A stretch of 64,000 nt of DNA from Microbacterium aerolatum (GCF_007988825.1 NZ_BJUW01000001.1:1-64000); one strand, 5' to 3'; shown: positions 25,049 to 33,983, counted from the stretch's first letter. Numbers and translations are program-made. Notes: generated from the letters alone by a model not told the origin.

Positions 25049-26644
25049 ATGACTGCCTACCAAGACGACATCGACGCCGTTCAGGCTCTCAAGGAGCGCA
25101 ACGGTTCCAGCTGGGATGCGATCAACCCCGAGCACGTCGCCCGAATGCGGGCACAGAATCGCTTCAGGACGGGACTGGAGATCGCCCAGTACACCGCCGA
25201 CATCATGCGCCGCGACATGACAGAGTACGACGCGGACTCCTCGCTCTACACGCAGTCGCTCGGGGTGTGGCACGGATTCATCGGCCAGCAGAAGCTCATC
25301 TCGATCAAGAAGCACCTGAAGACGACGAACAAGCGCTACCTCTACCTCTCGGGCTGGATGGTCGCCGCGCTGCGCTCGGAGTTCGGGCCGCTGCCCGATC
25401 AGTCGATGCACGAGAAGACGTCGGTGCCCGCGCTCATCGAGGAGCTCTACACGTTCCTGCGTCAGGCCGATGCCCGCGAACTCGACCTGCTGTTCACCGA
25501 GCTCGATGACGCCCGTGTGGCGGGCGACGAGACGGCGGTGGAGTTCATCCAGTCGCAGATCGACAACTACGAGACCCACGTCGTGCCGATCATCGCCGAC
25601 ATCGATGCCGGGTTCGGCAACCCCGAAGCGACCTACCTGCTGGCCAAGAAGATGATCGAGGCGGGGGCGTGCGCCATCCAGATCGAGAACCAGGTCTCGG
25701 ACGAGAAGCAGTGCGGACACCAGGACGGCAAGGTCACGGTTCCGCATGAAGACTTCATCGCCAAGCTCACGGCCGTCCGGTACGCGTTCCTCGAGCTCGG
25801 CGTGGACAACGGCGTGATCGTCGCGCGCACGGACTCGCTCGGCGCGGGACTCACGCAGAAGCTCGCCGTGACGCACGAACCCGGTGACCTGGGCGACCAG
25901 TACAACTCGTTCCTCGACGTCGAGGAGATCTCGGAGGACGAGCTGGGCAACGGCGACGTCGTCATCAAGCGCGACGGCAAGCTCCTGCGCCCGAAGCGTC
26001 TGGCGAGCAACCTGTATCGGTTCCGTGCCGGCACGGGTGAGGCGCGCTGCGTGCTCGACAGCATCACGTCGCTGCGCAACGGCGCCGACCTGCTGTGGAT
26101 CGAGACCGAGAAGCCGCACGTCGCGCAGATCGCGGGGATGATGAACGAGGTGCGCAAGGTCATCCCGAACGCCAAGCTCGTCTACAACAACAGCCCGTCC
26201 TTCAACTGGACACTCAACTTCCGCCAGCAGGCCTACGACCGGTTCGTGGCGGAGGGCAGGGACGTCTCGGCCTACGACCGGGCAGAGCTCATGAGCGTCG
26301 ACTACGACGGCACCGAGCTCGCGCAGGTCGCCGACGACATGATCCGCTCCTTCCAGCGTGACGGCTCCGCCCAGGCCGGGATCTTCCATCACCTCATCAC
26401 GCTGCCGACCTACCACACGGCTGCGCTCTCGACCGATGATCTCGCCAAGGGCTACTTCGGAGACGAGGGCATGCTCGCCTACGTGCAGGGCGTCCAGCGG
26501 CGCGAGATCCGTGAGGGCATCGCGACGGTCAAGCACCAGAACATGGCCGGCAGCGACATCGGCGACAACCACAAGGAGTACTTCGCCGGCGACGCCGCGC
26601 TCAAGGCCGGTGGCAAGGACAACACGATGAACCAGTTCAGCTGA
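25049..26644 (+). CDS. aceA: isocitrate lyase
   Basis: Glyoxylate-shunt enzyme splitting isocitrate to glyoxylate and succinate. It has 531 residues, the longer ICL class rather than the ~430-residue one. The catalytic loop is EKQCGHQDGK with Cys222, preceded by the metal-binding DIDAGFGNPEATYLL and IQIENQVSDE. The C-terminal GDNHKEYFAG region closes the active site. The ATG at 25049 has AAAGGA 7 bases upstream; an in-frame ATG at 25016 would add 11 residues. Malate synthase is not in the window. The gene stands alone between its palindromic promoter and a strong terminator. Confidence 0.95.
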   Translation: MTAYQDDIDAVQALKERNGSSWDAINPEHVARMRAQNRFRTGLEIAQYTADIMRRDMTEYDADSSLYTQSLGVWHGFIGQQKLISIKKHLKTTNKRYLYLSGWMVAALRSEFGPLPDQSMHEKTSVPALIEELYTFLRQADARELDLLFTELDDARVAGDETAVEFIQSQIDNYETHVVPIIADIDAGFGNPEATYLLAKKMIEAGACAIQIENQVSDEKQCGHQDGKVTVPHEDFIAKLTAVRYAFLELGVDNGVIVARTDSLGAGLTQKLAVTHEPGDLGDQYNSFLDVEEISEDELGNGDVVIKRDGKLLRPKRLASNLYRFRAGTGEARCVLDSITSLRNGADLLWIETEKPHVAQIAGMMNEVRKVIPNAKLVYNNSPSFNWTLNFRQQAYDRFVAEGRDVSAYDRAELMSVDYDGTELAQVADDMIRSFQRDGSAQAGIFHHLITLPTYHTAALSTDDLAKGYFGDEGMLAYVQGVQRREIREGIATVKHQNMAGSDIGDNHKEYFAGDAALKAGGKDNTMNQFS

Positions 26645-26659
26645 GTTCGCCGACGAGCA

Positions 26660-26690
26660 GGGGCGTCCCGGCCACCGGCCGGGACGCCCC
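26660..26690. terminator. bidirectional stem-loop between aceA and the convergent gene
   Basis: A 14-base perfect inverted repeat (GGGGCGTCCCGGCC with its complement) around a 3-base loop, 15 bases after the aceA stop and 15 bases from the next convergent gene. Confidence 0.8.
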
Positions 26691-26705
26691 TTACTGAGCG
26701 CAGGC

Positions 26706-27008
26706 TCACACGACAAACCTCCAGACGTACTCGAGTCCGTCGGTCGGCCGGAACCAGGCGAGGGTGACGACCACGTCGTCGATGTCGGCGGCGCACAGGC
26801 ACAGCTCGATGTCCTCCGTCGGCAGTACCTGGCCCCACAGCTGCGTACCCTCATCGGGTCGATCGTCGCGGAATACCCGCACGAAGTCGGCACTCTCCGC
26901 ACTGCCGTTGATCACGACGGGATGGCTGGGATCCGTGCGGCGGACGAACCACGGCACGCGATACGCGACGGGCGGAGGGGTGTCGGACGGATCGATGAGA
27001 CGCAGCAT
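26706..27008 (-). CDS. hypothetical protein
   Basis: Unrecognised protein of 100 residues from the ATG at 27008 (a GTG at 27017 would add three residues). Visible features: an N-terminal PPPVAYRVPWFVRRTDPSHP segment, then alternating hydrophobic and acidic strands (ADFVRVFRDD, EDIELCLCAADIDDVVVTLAWF) and a C-terminal aromatic strand (EYVWRFVV). No membrane segment or signal peptide. It looks like a small all-beta domain. Codon use matches its neighbours. It converges on aceA across a shared terminator. Confidence 0.6.
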   Translation of the reverse strand: MLRLIDPSDTPPPVAYRVPWFVRRTDPSHPVVINGSAESADFVRVFRDDRPDEGTQLWGQVLPTEDIELCLCAADIDDVVVTLAWFRPTDGLEYVWRFVV

Positions 27009-27083
27009 GCGGGCCACGGTAGGAACGGCCGCCGACGCCCGACACTGGCAGACGGCGGCCTCCCCACGAAAAGGGGAGAAGTG

Positions 27084-28028
27084 TCAGGAATCCGTGTCTG
27101 TGGAGGGTGAGTCCAGCTCGCGATCCTTGCGTCGCACGTGCGTCGCCTCGCCCAGCTTGTGCCCGACCCAGCCGGCGCCGCGAGCGACCGAACCGGCGGC
27201 TCCTGCGACGGCGGTTCCGGCGTAGCGGGCGCCGCGCAGCATCCGCATCTCGAGCTTCTGCGTGCCGTCCACCGGTTCCAGGTCGGGCGGAAGCACCGCC
27301 GGAGCGATGCCGAAGGCGCGACGAGACGTCGTCAGCACGCGGCGCCCGAGTAGGTGGTTTCCCGCGCCGCCGATCGCGGCACCGATGCCGAACGGCATGG
27401 CCTTGCCGACGAATGACGCACCGCCGGCCGCGGCGAAATGCTTGACGAACCGGGTCTTCAGTTGGTCGACGACCGGCCCGACGGCCGCGCGGGGGAGTGA
27501 TTTCGTCACCATCTCGCCCCAGTACGACGAGCGGCTCGATCCCTTTCCCGCCACCTGCGTCGCGAGTTGCCCGACGAGATCGACGCCCTCCTTGCCCAGC
27601 ATCAGCGTCATGACCAGGGCTCGTGCGCGATCCGGATTCTCCACCGCGATGCCGTGCACCTCGGCGAGCGACTGCGCGAACAGTGCCGTGGACTCCAGGA
27701 ACCCGAGGGTCTCGATGCCCGACAGCGCCAGCGTCACCCCGGTTCCGATGCCGGGCACGACGGCGGTCGCACCCACGGCGGCGCCTCCGGTCGTGACGGC
27801 GGCCAGATACCGGCGCTCCAGGATGCGTACGAGCTGGTCGGGTGCGGCATTCGGATTGCGCAGACGGATGCTGCGGATGTGCGCGAGCACCAGCGGACGC
27901 TGGATGGCCAGAACCTTGTCGAGGCCACGAACGGTGAGCGGATGCTCGTCGGAGCCGACAGGCGGCACTCCCTTGTCCCAGGCGGAGTCGTCCGGGAGGG
28001 AGTGGATCTTGTGCACCTTCTTCGCCAT
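27084..28028 (-). CDS. conserved-looking hypothetical protein, EcsC-like in layout
   Basis: Protein of 314 residues. A Lys/His-rich N-terminus (MAKKVHKIHSLPDDSAWDKG) is followed by a helical charged segment (IRSIRLRNPNAAPDQLVRIL) and two Gly/Ala-rich hydrophobic hairpins (about 75-125, GGAAVGATAVVPGIGTGVTL; about 195-225, GKAMPFGIGAAIGGAGNHLL). The C-terminus is basic and acidic (HVRRKDRELDSPSTDTDS). The hairpins resemble membrane-inserting Gly-rich helices such as those of EcsC-type proteins; the match is weak. TAGGAT 7 bases before ATG 28028 sets the start rather than the adjacent GTG at 28031. Confidence 0.65.
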   Translation of the reverse strand: MAKKVHKIHSLPDDSAWDKGVPPVGSDEHPLTVRGLDKVLAIQRPLVLAHIRSIRLRNPNAAPDQLVRILERRYLAAVTTGGAAVGATAVVPGIGTGVTLALSGIETLGFLESTALFAQSLAEVHGIAVENPDRARALVMTLMLGKEGVDLVGQLATQVAGKGSSRSSYWGEMVTKSLPRAAVGPVVDQLKTRFVKHFAAAGGASFVGKAMPFGIGAAIGGAGNHLLGRRVLTTSRRAFGIAPAVLPPDLEPVDGTQKLEMRMLRGARYAGTAVAGAAGSVARGAGWVGHKLGEATHVRRKDRELDSPSTDTDS

Positions 28029-28035
28029 CACGACG

Positions 28036-28041
28036 ATCCTA
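28036..28041 (-). promoter_or_regulatory. -10 hexamer for the 27084-28028 gene, leaderless spacing
   Basis: TAGGAT on the minus strand, 7 bases before ATG 28028. Confidence 0.45.
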
Positions 28042-28064
28042 GATTCCGCATCCGGGAGAACGCA

Positions 28065-28097
28065 GAGAGCCCGACCCCTGGGCGGGATCGGGCTCTC
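28065..28097 (-). terminator. stem-loop after the cytidylyltransferase gene
   Basis: Arms gagagcccga (28065-28074) and tcgggctctc (28088-28097) form a perfect 10-base stem, 31 bases beyond the stop of the gene at 28128. Only a weak T-rich stretch follows on the minus strand. Confidence 0.55.
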
Positions 28098-28127
28098 AAT
28101 GCGTAGACCGGCTCGGAGGCCGAAGGG

Positions 28128-28820
28128 TCAGACGTACAGGTTCGCCCGCTCGAGGTCTTCGGCGAAGTCGACCTCGACCGCGTACAGGTCCGAGACGTCC
28201 ATCGGCTCGAGGAGCAGGGCGTCCTCGGCGATCGCGAGCTCGAGGCCGCGCTCGAAGTAGTCCTGATCGTCGACGCGCTGCAGCTGGCGCATGAACGCCT
28301 TCTTGTGCGTGGACGAGATGTAGTTGATGCCGACAGCCTCACCGAGGCCGCCCTTGACCGTCTTGGACAGCTCCTTGATGAAGCCCTCGGCGGTGACGGT
28401 GTACTTGACCTCTTCATCGCTCACCTTCGAGGTGTTGACGGTGACGAAGGACTGGTCGCGCTCGATGTACTCGATCGCGCGGCCGAGGATGCGCGGATCG
28501 AAGACAACGTCGCCGTTCATCCAGAGCACGCCGCCCTTACCGGTCGCGCCGAGCGCGCGCAGCAGGCTCTTGGACGTGTTGGTCTCGTCGTAGCGCTCGT
28601 TGTGCACGTAGTTGACGTGCGGGAACGCCTCGATGATCGTCTCGGCGCGATAGCCCACGACAGCGGTGATGCGGGCCTCGCGGCCGAAGGCGGCACGGAT
28701 GTTCTCGTGCTGCTGCTGCATGATCGTGCGGCCGTCGCCGAGCTGGGTCAGCGGCTTCGGAAGCGCACGGCCGAGGCGCGAGCCCATGCCGGCGGCCAGG
28801 ATGACGGTCTGAAGAGTCAC
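28128..28820 (-). CDS. nucleotidyltransferase, phosphocholine cytidylyltransferase (LicC)-like
   Basis: Nucleotide-transferring enzyme of 230 residues. The nucleotide-binding start TVILAAGMGSRLGRALPKPL has the GxGxRxxxxxxK signature. WMNGDVVFDP supplies the metal-binding Asp. The middle (DEEVKYTVTAEGFIKELSKT, GEAVGINYIS) and the C-terminal YAVEVDFAEDLERA follow the LicC/phosphocholine cytidylyltransferase pattern. It would activate a small alcohol phosphate or sugar phosphate for a cell-surface polymer. No transferase partner is adjacent. It starts at GTG 28820 behind an AGGAG ribosome site. Confidence 0.8.
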   Translation of the reverse strand: MTLQTVILAAGMGSRLGRALPKPLTQLGDGRTIMQQQHENIRAAFGREARITAVVGYRAETIIEAFPHVNYVHNERYDETNTSKSLLRALGATGKGGVLWMNGDVVFDPRILGRAIEYIERDQSFVTVNTSKVSDEEVKYTVTAEGFIKELSKTVKGGLGEAVGINYISSTHKKAFMRQLQRVDDQDYFERGLELAIAEDALLLEPMDVSDLYAVEVDFAEDLERANLYV

Positions 28821-29040
28821 GAATACTCCTAAAAAGAATCTGTGTTCACGGCCGGTTCACCGACCAGACACTTCTTCGTGCCGAGTTCATGGTAGCCATG
28901 CCCCCTGGGAAGCCTCGGGGTAAGCCCGCGACGTTGCCATTTCGTGATCAGGTACACACGGGATCCACAGGTCGAGGAATCCGGTGTGCCACCCTGTGCC
29001 GATTGTTGCGCGCGCCCAGGAGAAAGTCCACTCCCGTTGA

Positions 29041-29046
29041 TACCGT
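29041..29046 (+). promoter_or_regulatory. -10 hexamer for the ABC ATPase gene, leaderless spacing
   Basis: TACCGT ends 6 bases before GTG 29053. The rest of the 232-base divergent gap (28821-29052) shows no gene or clear operator. Confidence 0.4.
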
Positions 29047-29052
29047 AGGACG

Positions 29053-30690
29053 GTGACTGCATCCTTGGACGACCACGCCGAAGAGCCCGCTGACGCGCCT
29101 GGCGCCAGGGCGTCGAAGAAGGCGGCCTCTACGAAGTCCGCTGCGGTGAAGGCCGTGGTGGCGCGCCCGTCCAAGCCCGCGACGAAGAAGACGACGACGC
29201 GCACCACCGCTGCGAAGGCGACGACCGCGAAGGCCGCGGCGGCGAAGACCGAGGCCGCGAAGGCCACCGAGGCGAAGAAGACGGCAGCGGCAAAGAGCAC
29301 CGCCTCGAAGACGGCGGCCGCGAAGACGGCGGCGTCTCGCACGGCCGTCGCGAAGACCACGGCGAAGAGCACCGCCTCGAAGACCACGGCGCAGAAGACC
29401 GCCGCGGCCAAGACAGCGGCGGCGAAGGCGGCAGCGACCAAGGCCGCGAAGGCCGCCGCGGCCAAGGCCGCGAAGGAGCAGGAGAAGGCCGCGAAGGCCG
29501 AGCAGGAGAAGGCAGCAATTGTCGAGGCACGGGATGCCGCGGCAACCGCACCCTCGCGCCCCAAGCCGCTGGTCGCCGCGGAAGACGCGGCCCCGACCGC
29601 AGAGACCGTCGTGGAACCCGAGGTGCTCGCTGACCTCGGCCTGATCGCTGAGCCTGAGTCTGAGTCCGGGCCTGAGACGGAGCCCGAACCCGAGTCGGCA
29701 GGCGATGCAGAACAGACCGCCGATCCTGCGCCGGTCGTCGAGCCCGTCGCCGAGGCGGAGCCGGCAGTCGATGCCGAGCTTGTCGCAGAGCCGGAATCCG
29801 TCGTCGCGGCGGAAGCGATCTCCGACGACGAGCCACGCGCGGAACCCGAGCCGGAGTCCGAACTCGAGCCAGAACCCGGCATCGAAGCTGCGACCGAGGC
29901 CGTCGTCACCGACGTTCCGGCGGCAACGGCGACCGACGCGATCGTCGTGCGGGGACTGGTCAAGGAATTCGGCGACCACCGCGCGGTGAACGGCATCGAC
30001 CTCACGGTCCCGGCGGGGTCGTTCTACGGCATCGTCGGCCCGAACGGCGCCGGTAAGACGACGACCCTCTCGATCCTCGCCGGGCTCCTGCGCGCGACGG
30101 CTGGTGAGGTGCAGATCTGCGGGATCGATCAGCAGAAGAATTCCCTCGCCGCCAAGCGCGTCATGGGTGTCCTTCCCGACCGTCTGCGCACCTTCGACCG
30201 GCTCACCGGTCGCCAGCTGCTGCACTACTACGGACTGCTGCGCGGGCTCTCCGCCGAGGTCATCGAGAAGCGCTCGGCGGACCTCATGCGCGCCTTCGAC
30301 CTCGGCGACGCGGCCCTCCGCGTCGTCTCCGACTACTCGGCCGGCATGACGAAGAAGATCATGCTCGCCGGCGCCATGATCCACTCCCCGCGCGTGCTCG
30401 TGCTCGACGAGCCGTTCGAGTCGGTCGACCCCGTCTCCTCTGCAGTCATCCTCGACATCCTCCGCGCCTACGTCTCCCACGGCGGCACCGTGATCCTGTC
30501 CAGCCACGGCATGGACCTCGTGGAGCGGGTGTGCTCTCGCGTCGCGATCATCGTCGGCGGAGACGTGCTCGCCGAGGGCACGGTCGATGAGGTGCGCGCC
30601 GGACAGACACTCGAATCCCGTTTCATCGAACTCGCAGGCGGAACCGGCGAGGTGGAGGGGCTCGAATGGTTGCACACGTTCTCCGACTGA
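29053..30690 (+). CDS. ABC transporter ATP-binding protein with a long low-complexity N-terminal tail
   Basis: ATPase of 545 residues whose ABC domain is confined to about 295-540. Walker A is GPNGAGKTT (from residue 329), the signature is the unusual DYSAGMTKKI, Walker B is VLVLDEPFESVD, and the H-loop is LSSHGMD. Residues about 15-165 are a Lys/Ala/Thr repeat tract like histone H1 tails (runs such as TAAAKTAAAKAAATKAAKAA). Residues about 170-290 are Glu/Pro/Ala-rich (EPEPESELEPEPG). The tail is strongly basic then strongly acidic. It overlaps the permease gene by 25 bases. Substrate unknown. Confidence 0.85.
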   Translation: MTASLDDHAEEPADAPGARASKKAASTKSAAVKAVVARPSKPATKKTTTRTTAAKATTAKAAAAKTEAAKATEAKKTAAAKSTASKTAAAKTAASRTAVAKTTAKSTASKTTAQKTAAAKTAAAKAAATKAAKAAAAKAAKEQEKAAKAEQEKAAIVEARDAAATAPSRPKPLVAAEDAAPTAETVVEPEVLADLGLIAEPESESGPETEPEPESAGDAEQTADPAPVVEPVAEAEPAVDAELVAEPESVVAAEAISDDEPRAEPEPESELEPEPGIEAATEAVVTDVPAATATDAIVVRGLVKEFGDHRAVNGIDLTVPAGSFYGIVGPNGAGKTTTLSILAGLLRATAGEVQICGIDQQKNSLAAKRVMGVLPDRLRTFDRLTGRQLLHYYGLLRGLSAEVIEKRSADLMRAFDLGDAALRVVSDYSAGMTKKIMLAGAMIHSPRVLVLDEPFESVDPVSSAVILDILRAYVSHGGTVILSSHGMDLVERVCSRVAIIVGGDVLAEGTVDEVRAGQTLESRFIELAGGTGEVEGLEWLHTFSD

Positions 30691-32231
30691 GGCTCGCGCT
30701 GATGCTCGGCGCCCTGCGGGGCGACCGGGTCGTGCGCACCGTGGTGGGCCTTTTGGCGCTCGCCGCCGCGACCGTCGCCGTGTGCACCGCCGTCCTCAGC
30801 CTCGCCGACGCACCGCTGGCCGTCGCGCGCACGGTGCTTGTGCTCGGCGGAGCGGCCTCCCTGCTCGGATTCCTCGTCGGTCCGATCCTCACCGGCACGG
30901 TCGATCAGCTCGATCCCCGCCGCTTCGGGGTTTTCGGCGTCGACGTGCCGCACATGCCGTGGATCCTCGCGATCGGCGGCCTGGTGAGCGTGCCGTCGTT
31001 CGCGCTCATCGCCGTCGCCGTTTGCGTGGTCATCGTGCTCATCGAGCTGGGCACGCCCACGGCGATCGCCGTGCTCGTGGGAGTGATCGGCGTCATCTCG
31101 TCGAACATCGCGGCGCGCGTCGGCATGGCGACCAGCGCCCTGCTCCTGCCCGAGCGCCGGTCTCGCGAGCTCACGGCGCTTTTCGTCCTCCTCGTCGTCG
31201 TCGTCGCCTTCCCGGTCGCCGTGTTCCTCGCTTCCCTGGAATGGGATGGCCGGGTACCGGAGGCTGTGGCATCGGCCACCGCGGCGATCGGGCTCACGCC
31301 GTTCGCGGCGGTACCCGCGTTCGCGCTCTCCGTGGCGGGAAGCGATTCCGCCGGCGCGTGGGCGAGTGGGCTCGTCGCGCTGTTCACCGTGCTCGCGTTG
31401 TGGGGAGGTTGGTCGTGGCTGGTGCGACGCCTGCTCACGAGCACCGACCGTCCGGCGACCTCCCGCGAGAGGTCGGGCCTCGGTTGGTTCGGTCTGCTGC
31501 CGCCGAACGCTTTCGGTGCGATCGCCTCGCGCAGCCTGGTGTACTGGCTGCGCGACCGCCGGTACATCGTGAACTTCGTGATCGTCCCGATCGCCGGCAT
31601 CCTCACCGTCTTCCCTCTGCTCGTGGCCGGCGTGCCTCTCTATATCGCCGCCCTCGTGCCCGTCCCCGTCATGGCGCTGTTCTTCGGGTGGTTGCCGCAC
31701 AACGACGTGGCGTATGACTCGACGGCGCTGTGGGTACACGTCGCCAGCGGAGTGCGCGGAGTCGCCGACCGCGCCGGCCGGCTCATCCCGATCTGCCTGG
31801 TCGCCGTCCCCACGCTGGCCGTGGCGATCCCGCTGACTCTGGCGATGGTCGAGAGCTGGTATCTGCTGATGCCGATGATCGGTCTCACCGCGAGCCTGTT
31901 CCTCGGGGGTCTTGGCGTGTCCAGCGTCATCTCGGTGACCTCGCCGTACGCGGTCTCTCGTCCGGGGGACAGCCCGTTCCAGCAGCCGCAGCGTTCGGCA
32001 TCCCGCGGGGGATACGCGCCCGCCATCGCATTCATCAGCGCGCTCGTGCTGAGCGCACCGACGATCTGGCTGTTCGTCATGACGGTCATCGAGGACGACT
32101 CCTACAACCCGGCCACCTTCTGGGTCGGCATCGGCACAGGGCTCGTCGTTCTCGCTCTCGGCCTGGTCATCGGCGGACGCGTCTACGACCGCGGTGGGGC
32201 GCGCCTGATGGAGTTCGTCGAGACGGCCTGA
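30666..32231 (+). CDS. ABC transporter permease
   Basis: Membrane partner of the tailed ATPase, 521 residues with about 12 hydrophobic segments and no signal peptide. Landmarks are VVRTVVGLLALAAATVAVCT near the start, a cytoplasmic loop with RLLTSTDRPATSRERSGLGW at about 255-280, and YIVNFVIVPIAGILTVFPLL in the middle. It looks like an exporter-type permease in which one long chain holds both halves. The overlap with the ATPase gene implies coupled translation and one complex. Substrate not predictable. Confidence 0.82.
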   Translation: MVAHVLRLRLALMLGALRGDRVVRTVVGLLALAAATVAVCTAVLSLADAPLAVARTVLVLGGAASLLGFLVGPILTGTVDQLDPRRFGVFGVDVPHMPWILAIGGLVSVPSFALIAVAVCVVIVLIELGTPTAIAVLVGVIGVISSNIAARVGMATSALLLPERRSRELTALFVLLVVVVAFPVAVFLASLEWDGRVPEAVASATAAIGLTPFAAVPAFALSVAGSDSAGAWASGLVALFTVLALWGGWSWLVRRLLTSTDRPATSRERSGLGWFGLLPPNAFGAIASRSLVYWLRDRRYIVNFVIVPIAGILTVFPLLVAGVPLYIAALVPVPVMALFFGWLPHNDVAYDSTALWVHVASGVRGVADRAGRLIPICLVAVPTLAVAIPLTLAMVESWYLLMPMIGLTASLFLGGLGVSSVISVTSPYAVSRPGDSPFQQPQRSASRGGYAPAIAFISALVLSAPTIWLFVMTVIEDDSYNPATFWVGIGTGLVVLALGLVIGGRVYDRGGARLMEFVETA

Positions 32232-32259
32232 CACCGCCCCGCGGGGCCCAGCGGGCGGA

Positions 32260-32265
32260 TAGACT
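32260..32265 (+). promoter_or_regulatory. -10 hexamer for the DUF3039 gene, leaderless spacing
   Basis: TAGACT ends 6 bases before ATG 32272. Confidence 0.5.
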
Positions 32266-32271
32266 CAGCGC

Positions 32272-32538
32272 ATGAGTACTCCGCTGGACAGCCCCGATCA
32301 GGGCGGCGTGGCAACGCTTGATCGTGAACTGGAAGAACTTCTCAAGGAAGAGAATGTCGAGCCTGGCGACCACGAGCGCTTCTCGCACTACGTGAAGAAG
32401 GACAAGATCCTCGAGTCCGCGATCACCGGCAAGCCGGTGCGTGCCCTGTGCGGCAAGAAATGGACCCCGGGGCGCGACCCGGAGAAGTTTCCGATCTGCC
32501 CGACCTGCAAGGAGATCTACGAGTCGATGGTCGGCTGA
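32272..32538 (+). CDS. DUF3039 domain-containing protein
   Basis: Small acidic protein of 88 residues found across actinobacteria, function unknown. The sequence has an N-terminal acidic helix (LDRELEELLKEENVEPGDHE), then HYVKKDKILESAITGKPVRA, a single CGKKWTPGRDPEKFPICPTC segment and EIYESMVG. The three cysteines (LCGKKW and CPTC) plus the upstream His look like a treble-clef-type zinc site. It is a single-gene unit between the ABC operon and pncB. Confidence 0.88.
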   Translation: MSTPLDSPDQGGVATLDRELEELLKEENVEPGDHERFSHYVKKDKILESAITGKPVRALCGKKWTPGRDPEKFPICPTCKEIYESMVG

Positions 32539-32561
32539 CGGCCGTCACTCCTGATCGACGA

Positions 32562-32580
32562 CCCTTCGACAGGCTCAGGG
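32562..32580 (+). repeat. REP-like element carrying the pncB stop codon
   Basis: Core cccttcgacaggctcaggg, the same 19 bases as at 11070-11088 and 11164-11182. The pncB TGA (minus strand, 32575-32577) lies at the same internal position as the GIY-YIG stop does in its copy. Confidence 0.85.
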
Positions 32581-33918
32581 ACCGGTCGGACCCTGCGGGG
32601 CATCGACGAAAAGAGTCGGGATCGCAGGATCCGACTTGCTCAGCGCGAGCGCGCGAACCGGGAGCTCCTCCCGCACGTGCAGGTGATGCTCGCGCGCGGA
32701 TGCCGTGCCGGCCGCACCCTCGTATGAGCTGTCGATCTCGCCGCCGTCGACGAGCGTGACCTGCAGTGGCCGGGAGCCGGGGTGCTCGGCGGCGGTCCCC
32801 AGCTCTTCGAATCCGTCGGAGACGACGACCGTCTCCGCTGTCGCGACACCATCGCGCAGCGTGCGGAACGCGGCCTTCCGGCCGCCCTTTGAGCCCTTGT
32901 CGGTGGAGGCCTTCGCGACCGCGACCCAGCCGCCGCCGGCATCCTGCCGAGCTACGAGCTTGTAGACCATGCCTGCCGTCGGATACCCGGAACCGGTGAC
33001 GACGGAGGTGCCGACGCCGTAGAAGTCGACGGGGGATGCCGCAAGCGCCGCGATCGCGTATTCGTCGAGGTCGCTCGTGACGGTGATCTTCGTGTTCCGG
33101 GCGCCCAGCTCGTCGAGGTGCTCGCGCACGGCCGCCGCCACGGTCGGGAGGTCTCCGGAGTCCAGGCGCACGCCGCCGAGGTCCGTGCCTGCGACACGGA
33201 TGGCGGTGGCGACGCCCTCGCGGATGTCGTAGGTGTCCACCAGCAGCGTGGTGTCGACGCCGAGACTGTCGATCTGCGCCCGGAAGGCGTCCTCCTCGGT
33301 CTCGTGCAGCAGCGTCCACGAGTGCGCGGCGGTGCCCATCGTCGGGATGTCCCACCGGCGGCCGGCCTCGAGGTTGCTCGTCGCGCCGAAGCCGGCGATG
33401 TAGGCGGCCCGCGCCGCGGCAACCGCCGACATCTCGGCGGCACGCCGCGAGCCCATCTCGGACAGTGGGCGCTCGCCGGCGGCGATGCTCATCCGTGATG
33501 CGGCGGTCGCGACGGCGGAGTCGTGGTTCATCACGCTCAGGGCGATCGTCTCGAGCACGACGGCGTCGGCGAAGGAACCCTCGACGGTGAGGATGGGGGA
33601 GCCGGGGAAGTACAGCTCACCCTCGCGGTAACCGTGGATCGATCCGGTGAACCGGTAGTTCTCCAGATACGTCAGCGTCTCGGCATCCACCACGTGGTTG
33701 TCGCGAAGGAAACGCAGCTCGTCCTCGCCGAACCGGAAGTCGCGCAGCAGCGACAGCAGACGGCCCGTGCCGGCGACGACACCGAACCGGCGGCCACCGG
33801 AGAGACGGCGGGCGAAGAGCTCGAACACGCTCGGTCGTGCGGCTGTGCCGTCGCGCAGTGCCGCGGCCAGCATGGTGAGTTCGTAGCGGTCGGTGAGCAG
33901 CGCCGTCGACGAGGTCAT
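32575..33918 (-). CDS. pncB: nicotinate phosphoribosyltransferase
   Basis: NAD salvage enzyme joining nicotinate to PRPP, with ATP hydrolysis. It has 447 residues. N-terminal LTDRYELTMLAAALRDGTA and FELFARRL are typical. The catalytic His region is AAHSWTLLHETEEDAF, the PRPP site is GGVRLDSGDLPTVA and the barrel continues with ITVTSDLDEYAIAAL. The final residues (PTGP) and the stop come from a REP-like repeat. It is divergent from murI with 73 bases between starts. Confidence 0.94.
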   Translation of the reverse strand: MTSSTALLTDRYELTMLAAALRDGTAARPSVFELFARRLSGGRRFGVVAGTGRLLSLLRDFRFGEDELRFLRDNHVVDAETLTYLENYRFTGSIHGYREGELYFPGSPILTVEGSFADAVVLETIALSVMNHDSAVATAASRMSIAAGERPLSEMGSRRAAEMSAVAAARAAYIAGFGATSNLEAGRRWDIPTMGTAAHSWTLLHETEEDAFRAQIDSLGVDTTLLVDTYDIREGVATAIRVAGTDLGGVRLDSGDLPTVAAAVREHLDELGARNTKITVTSDLDEYAIAALAASPVDFYGVGTSVVTGSGYPTAGMVYKLVARQDAGGGWVAVAKASTDKGSKGGRKAAFRTLRDGVATAETVVVSDGFEELGTAAEHPGSRPLQVTLVDGGEIDSSYEGAAGTASAREHHLHVREELPVRALALSKSDPAIPTLFVDAPQGPTGP

Positions 33919-33924
33919 GCGCTC

Positions 33925-33930
33925 AGCTTA
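33925..33930 (-). promoter_or_regulatory. -10 hexamer for pncB, leaderless spacing
   Basis: TAAGCT on the minus strand ends 6 bases before the pncB ATG (33918). Confidence 0.5.
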
Positions 33931-33977
33931 CTGTCGGGCTCCCTCGGCATTTCGACAGTCTCGATGACCGGGAAGGG

Positions 33978-33983
33978 TAGGCT
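33978..33983 (+). promoter_or_regulatory. -10 hexamer for the murI-rph-rdgB operon
   Basis: TAGGCT ends 8 bases before the murI ATG (33992), consistent with a leaderless or near-leaderless mRNA. Confidence 0.5.
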
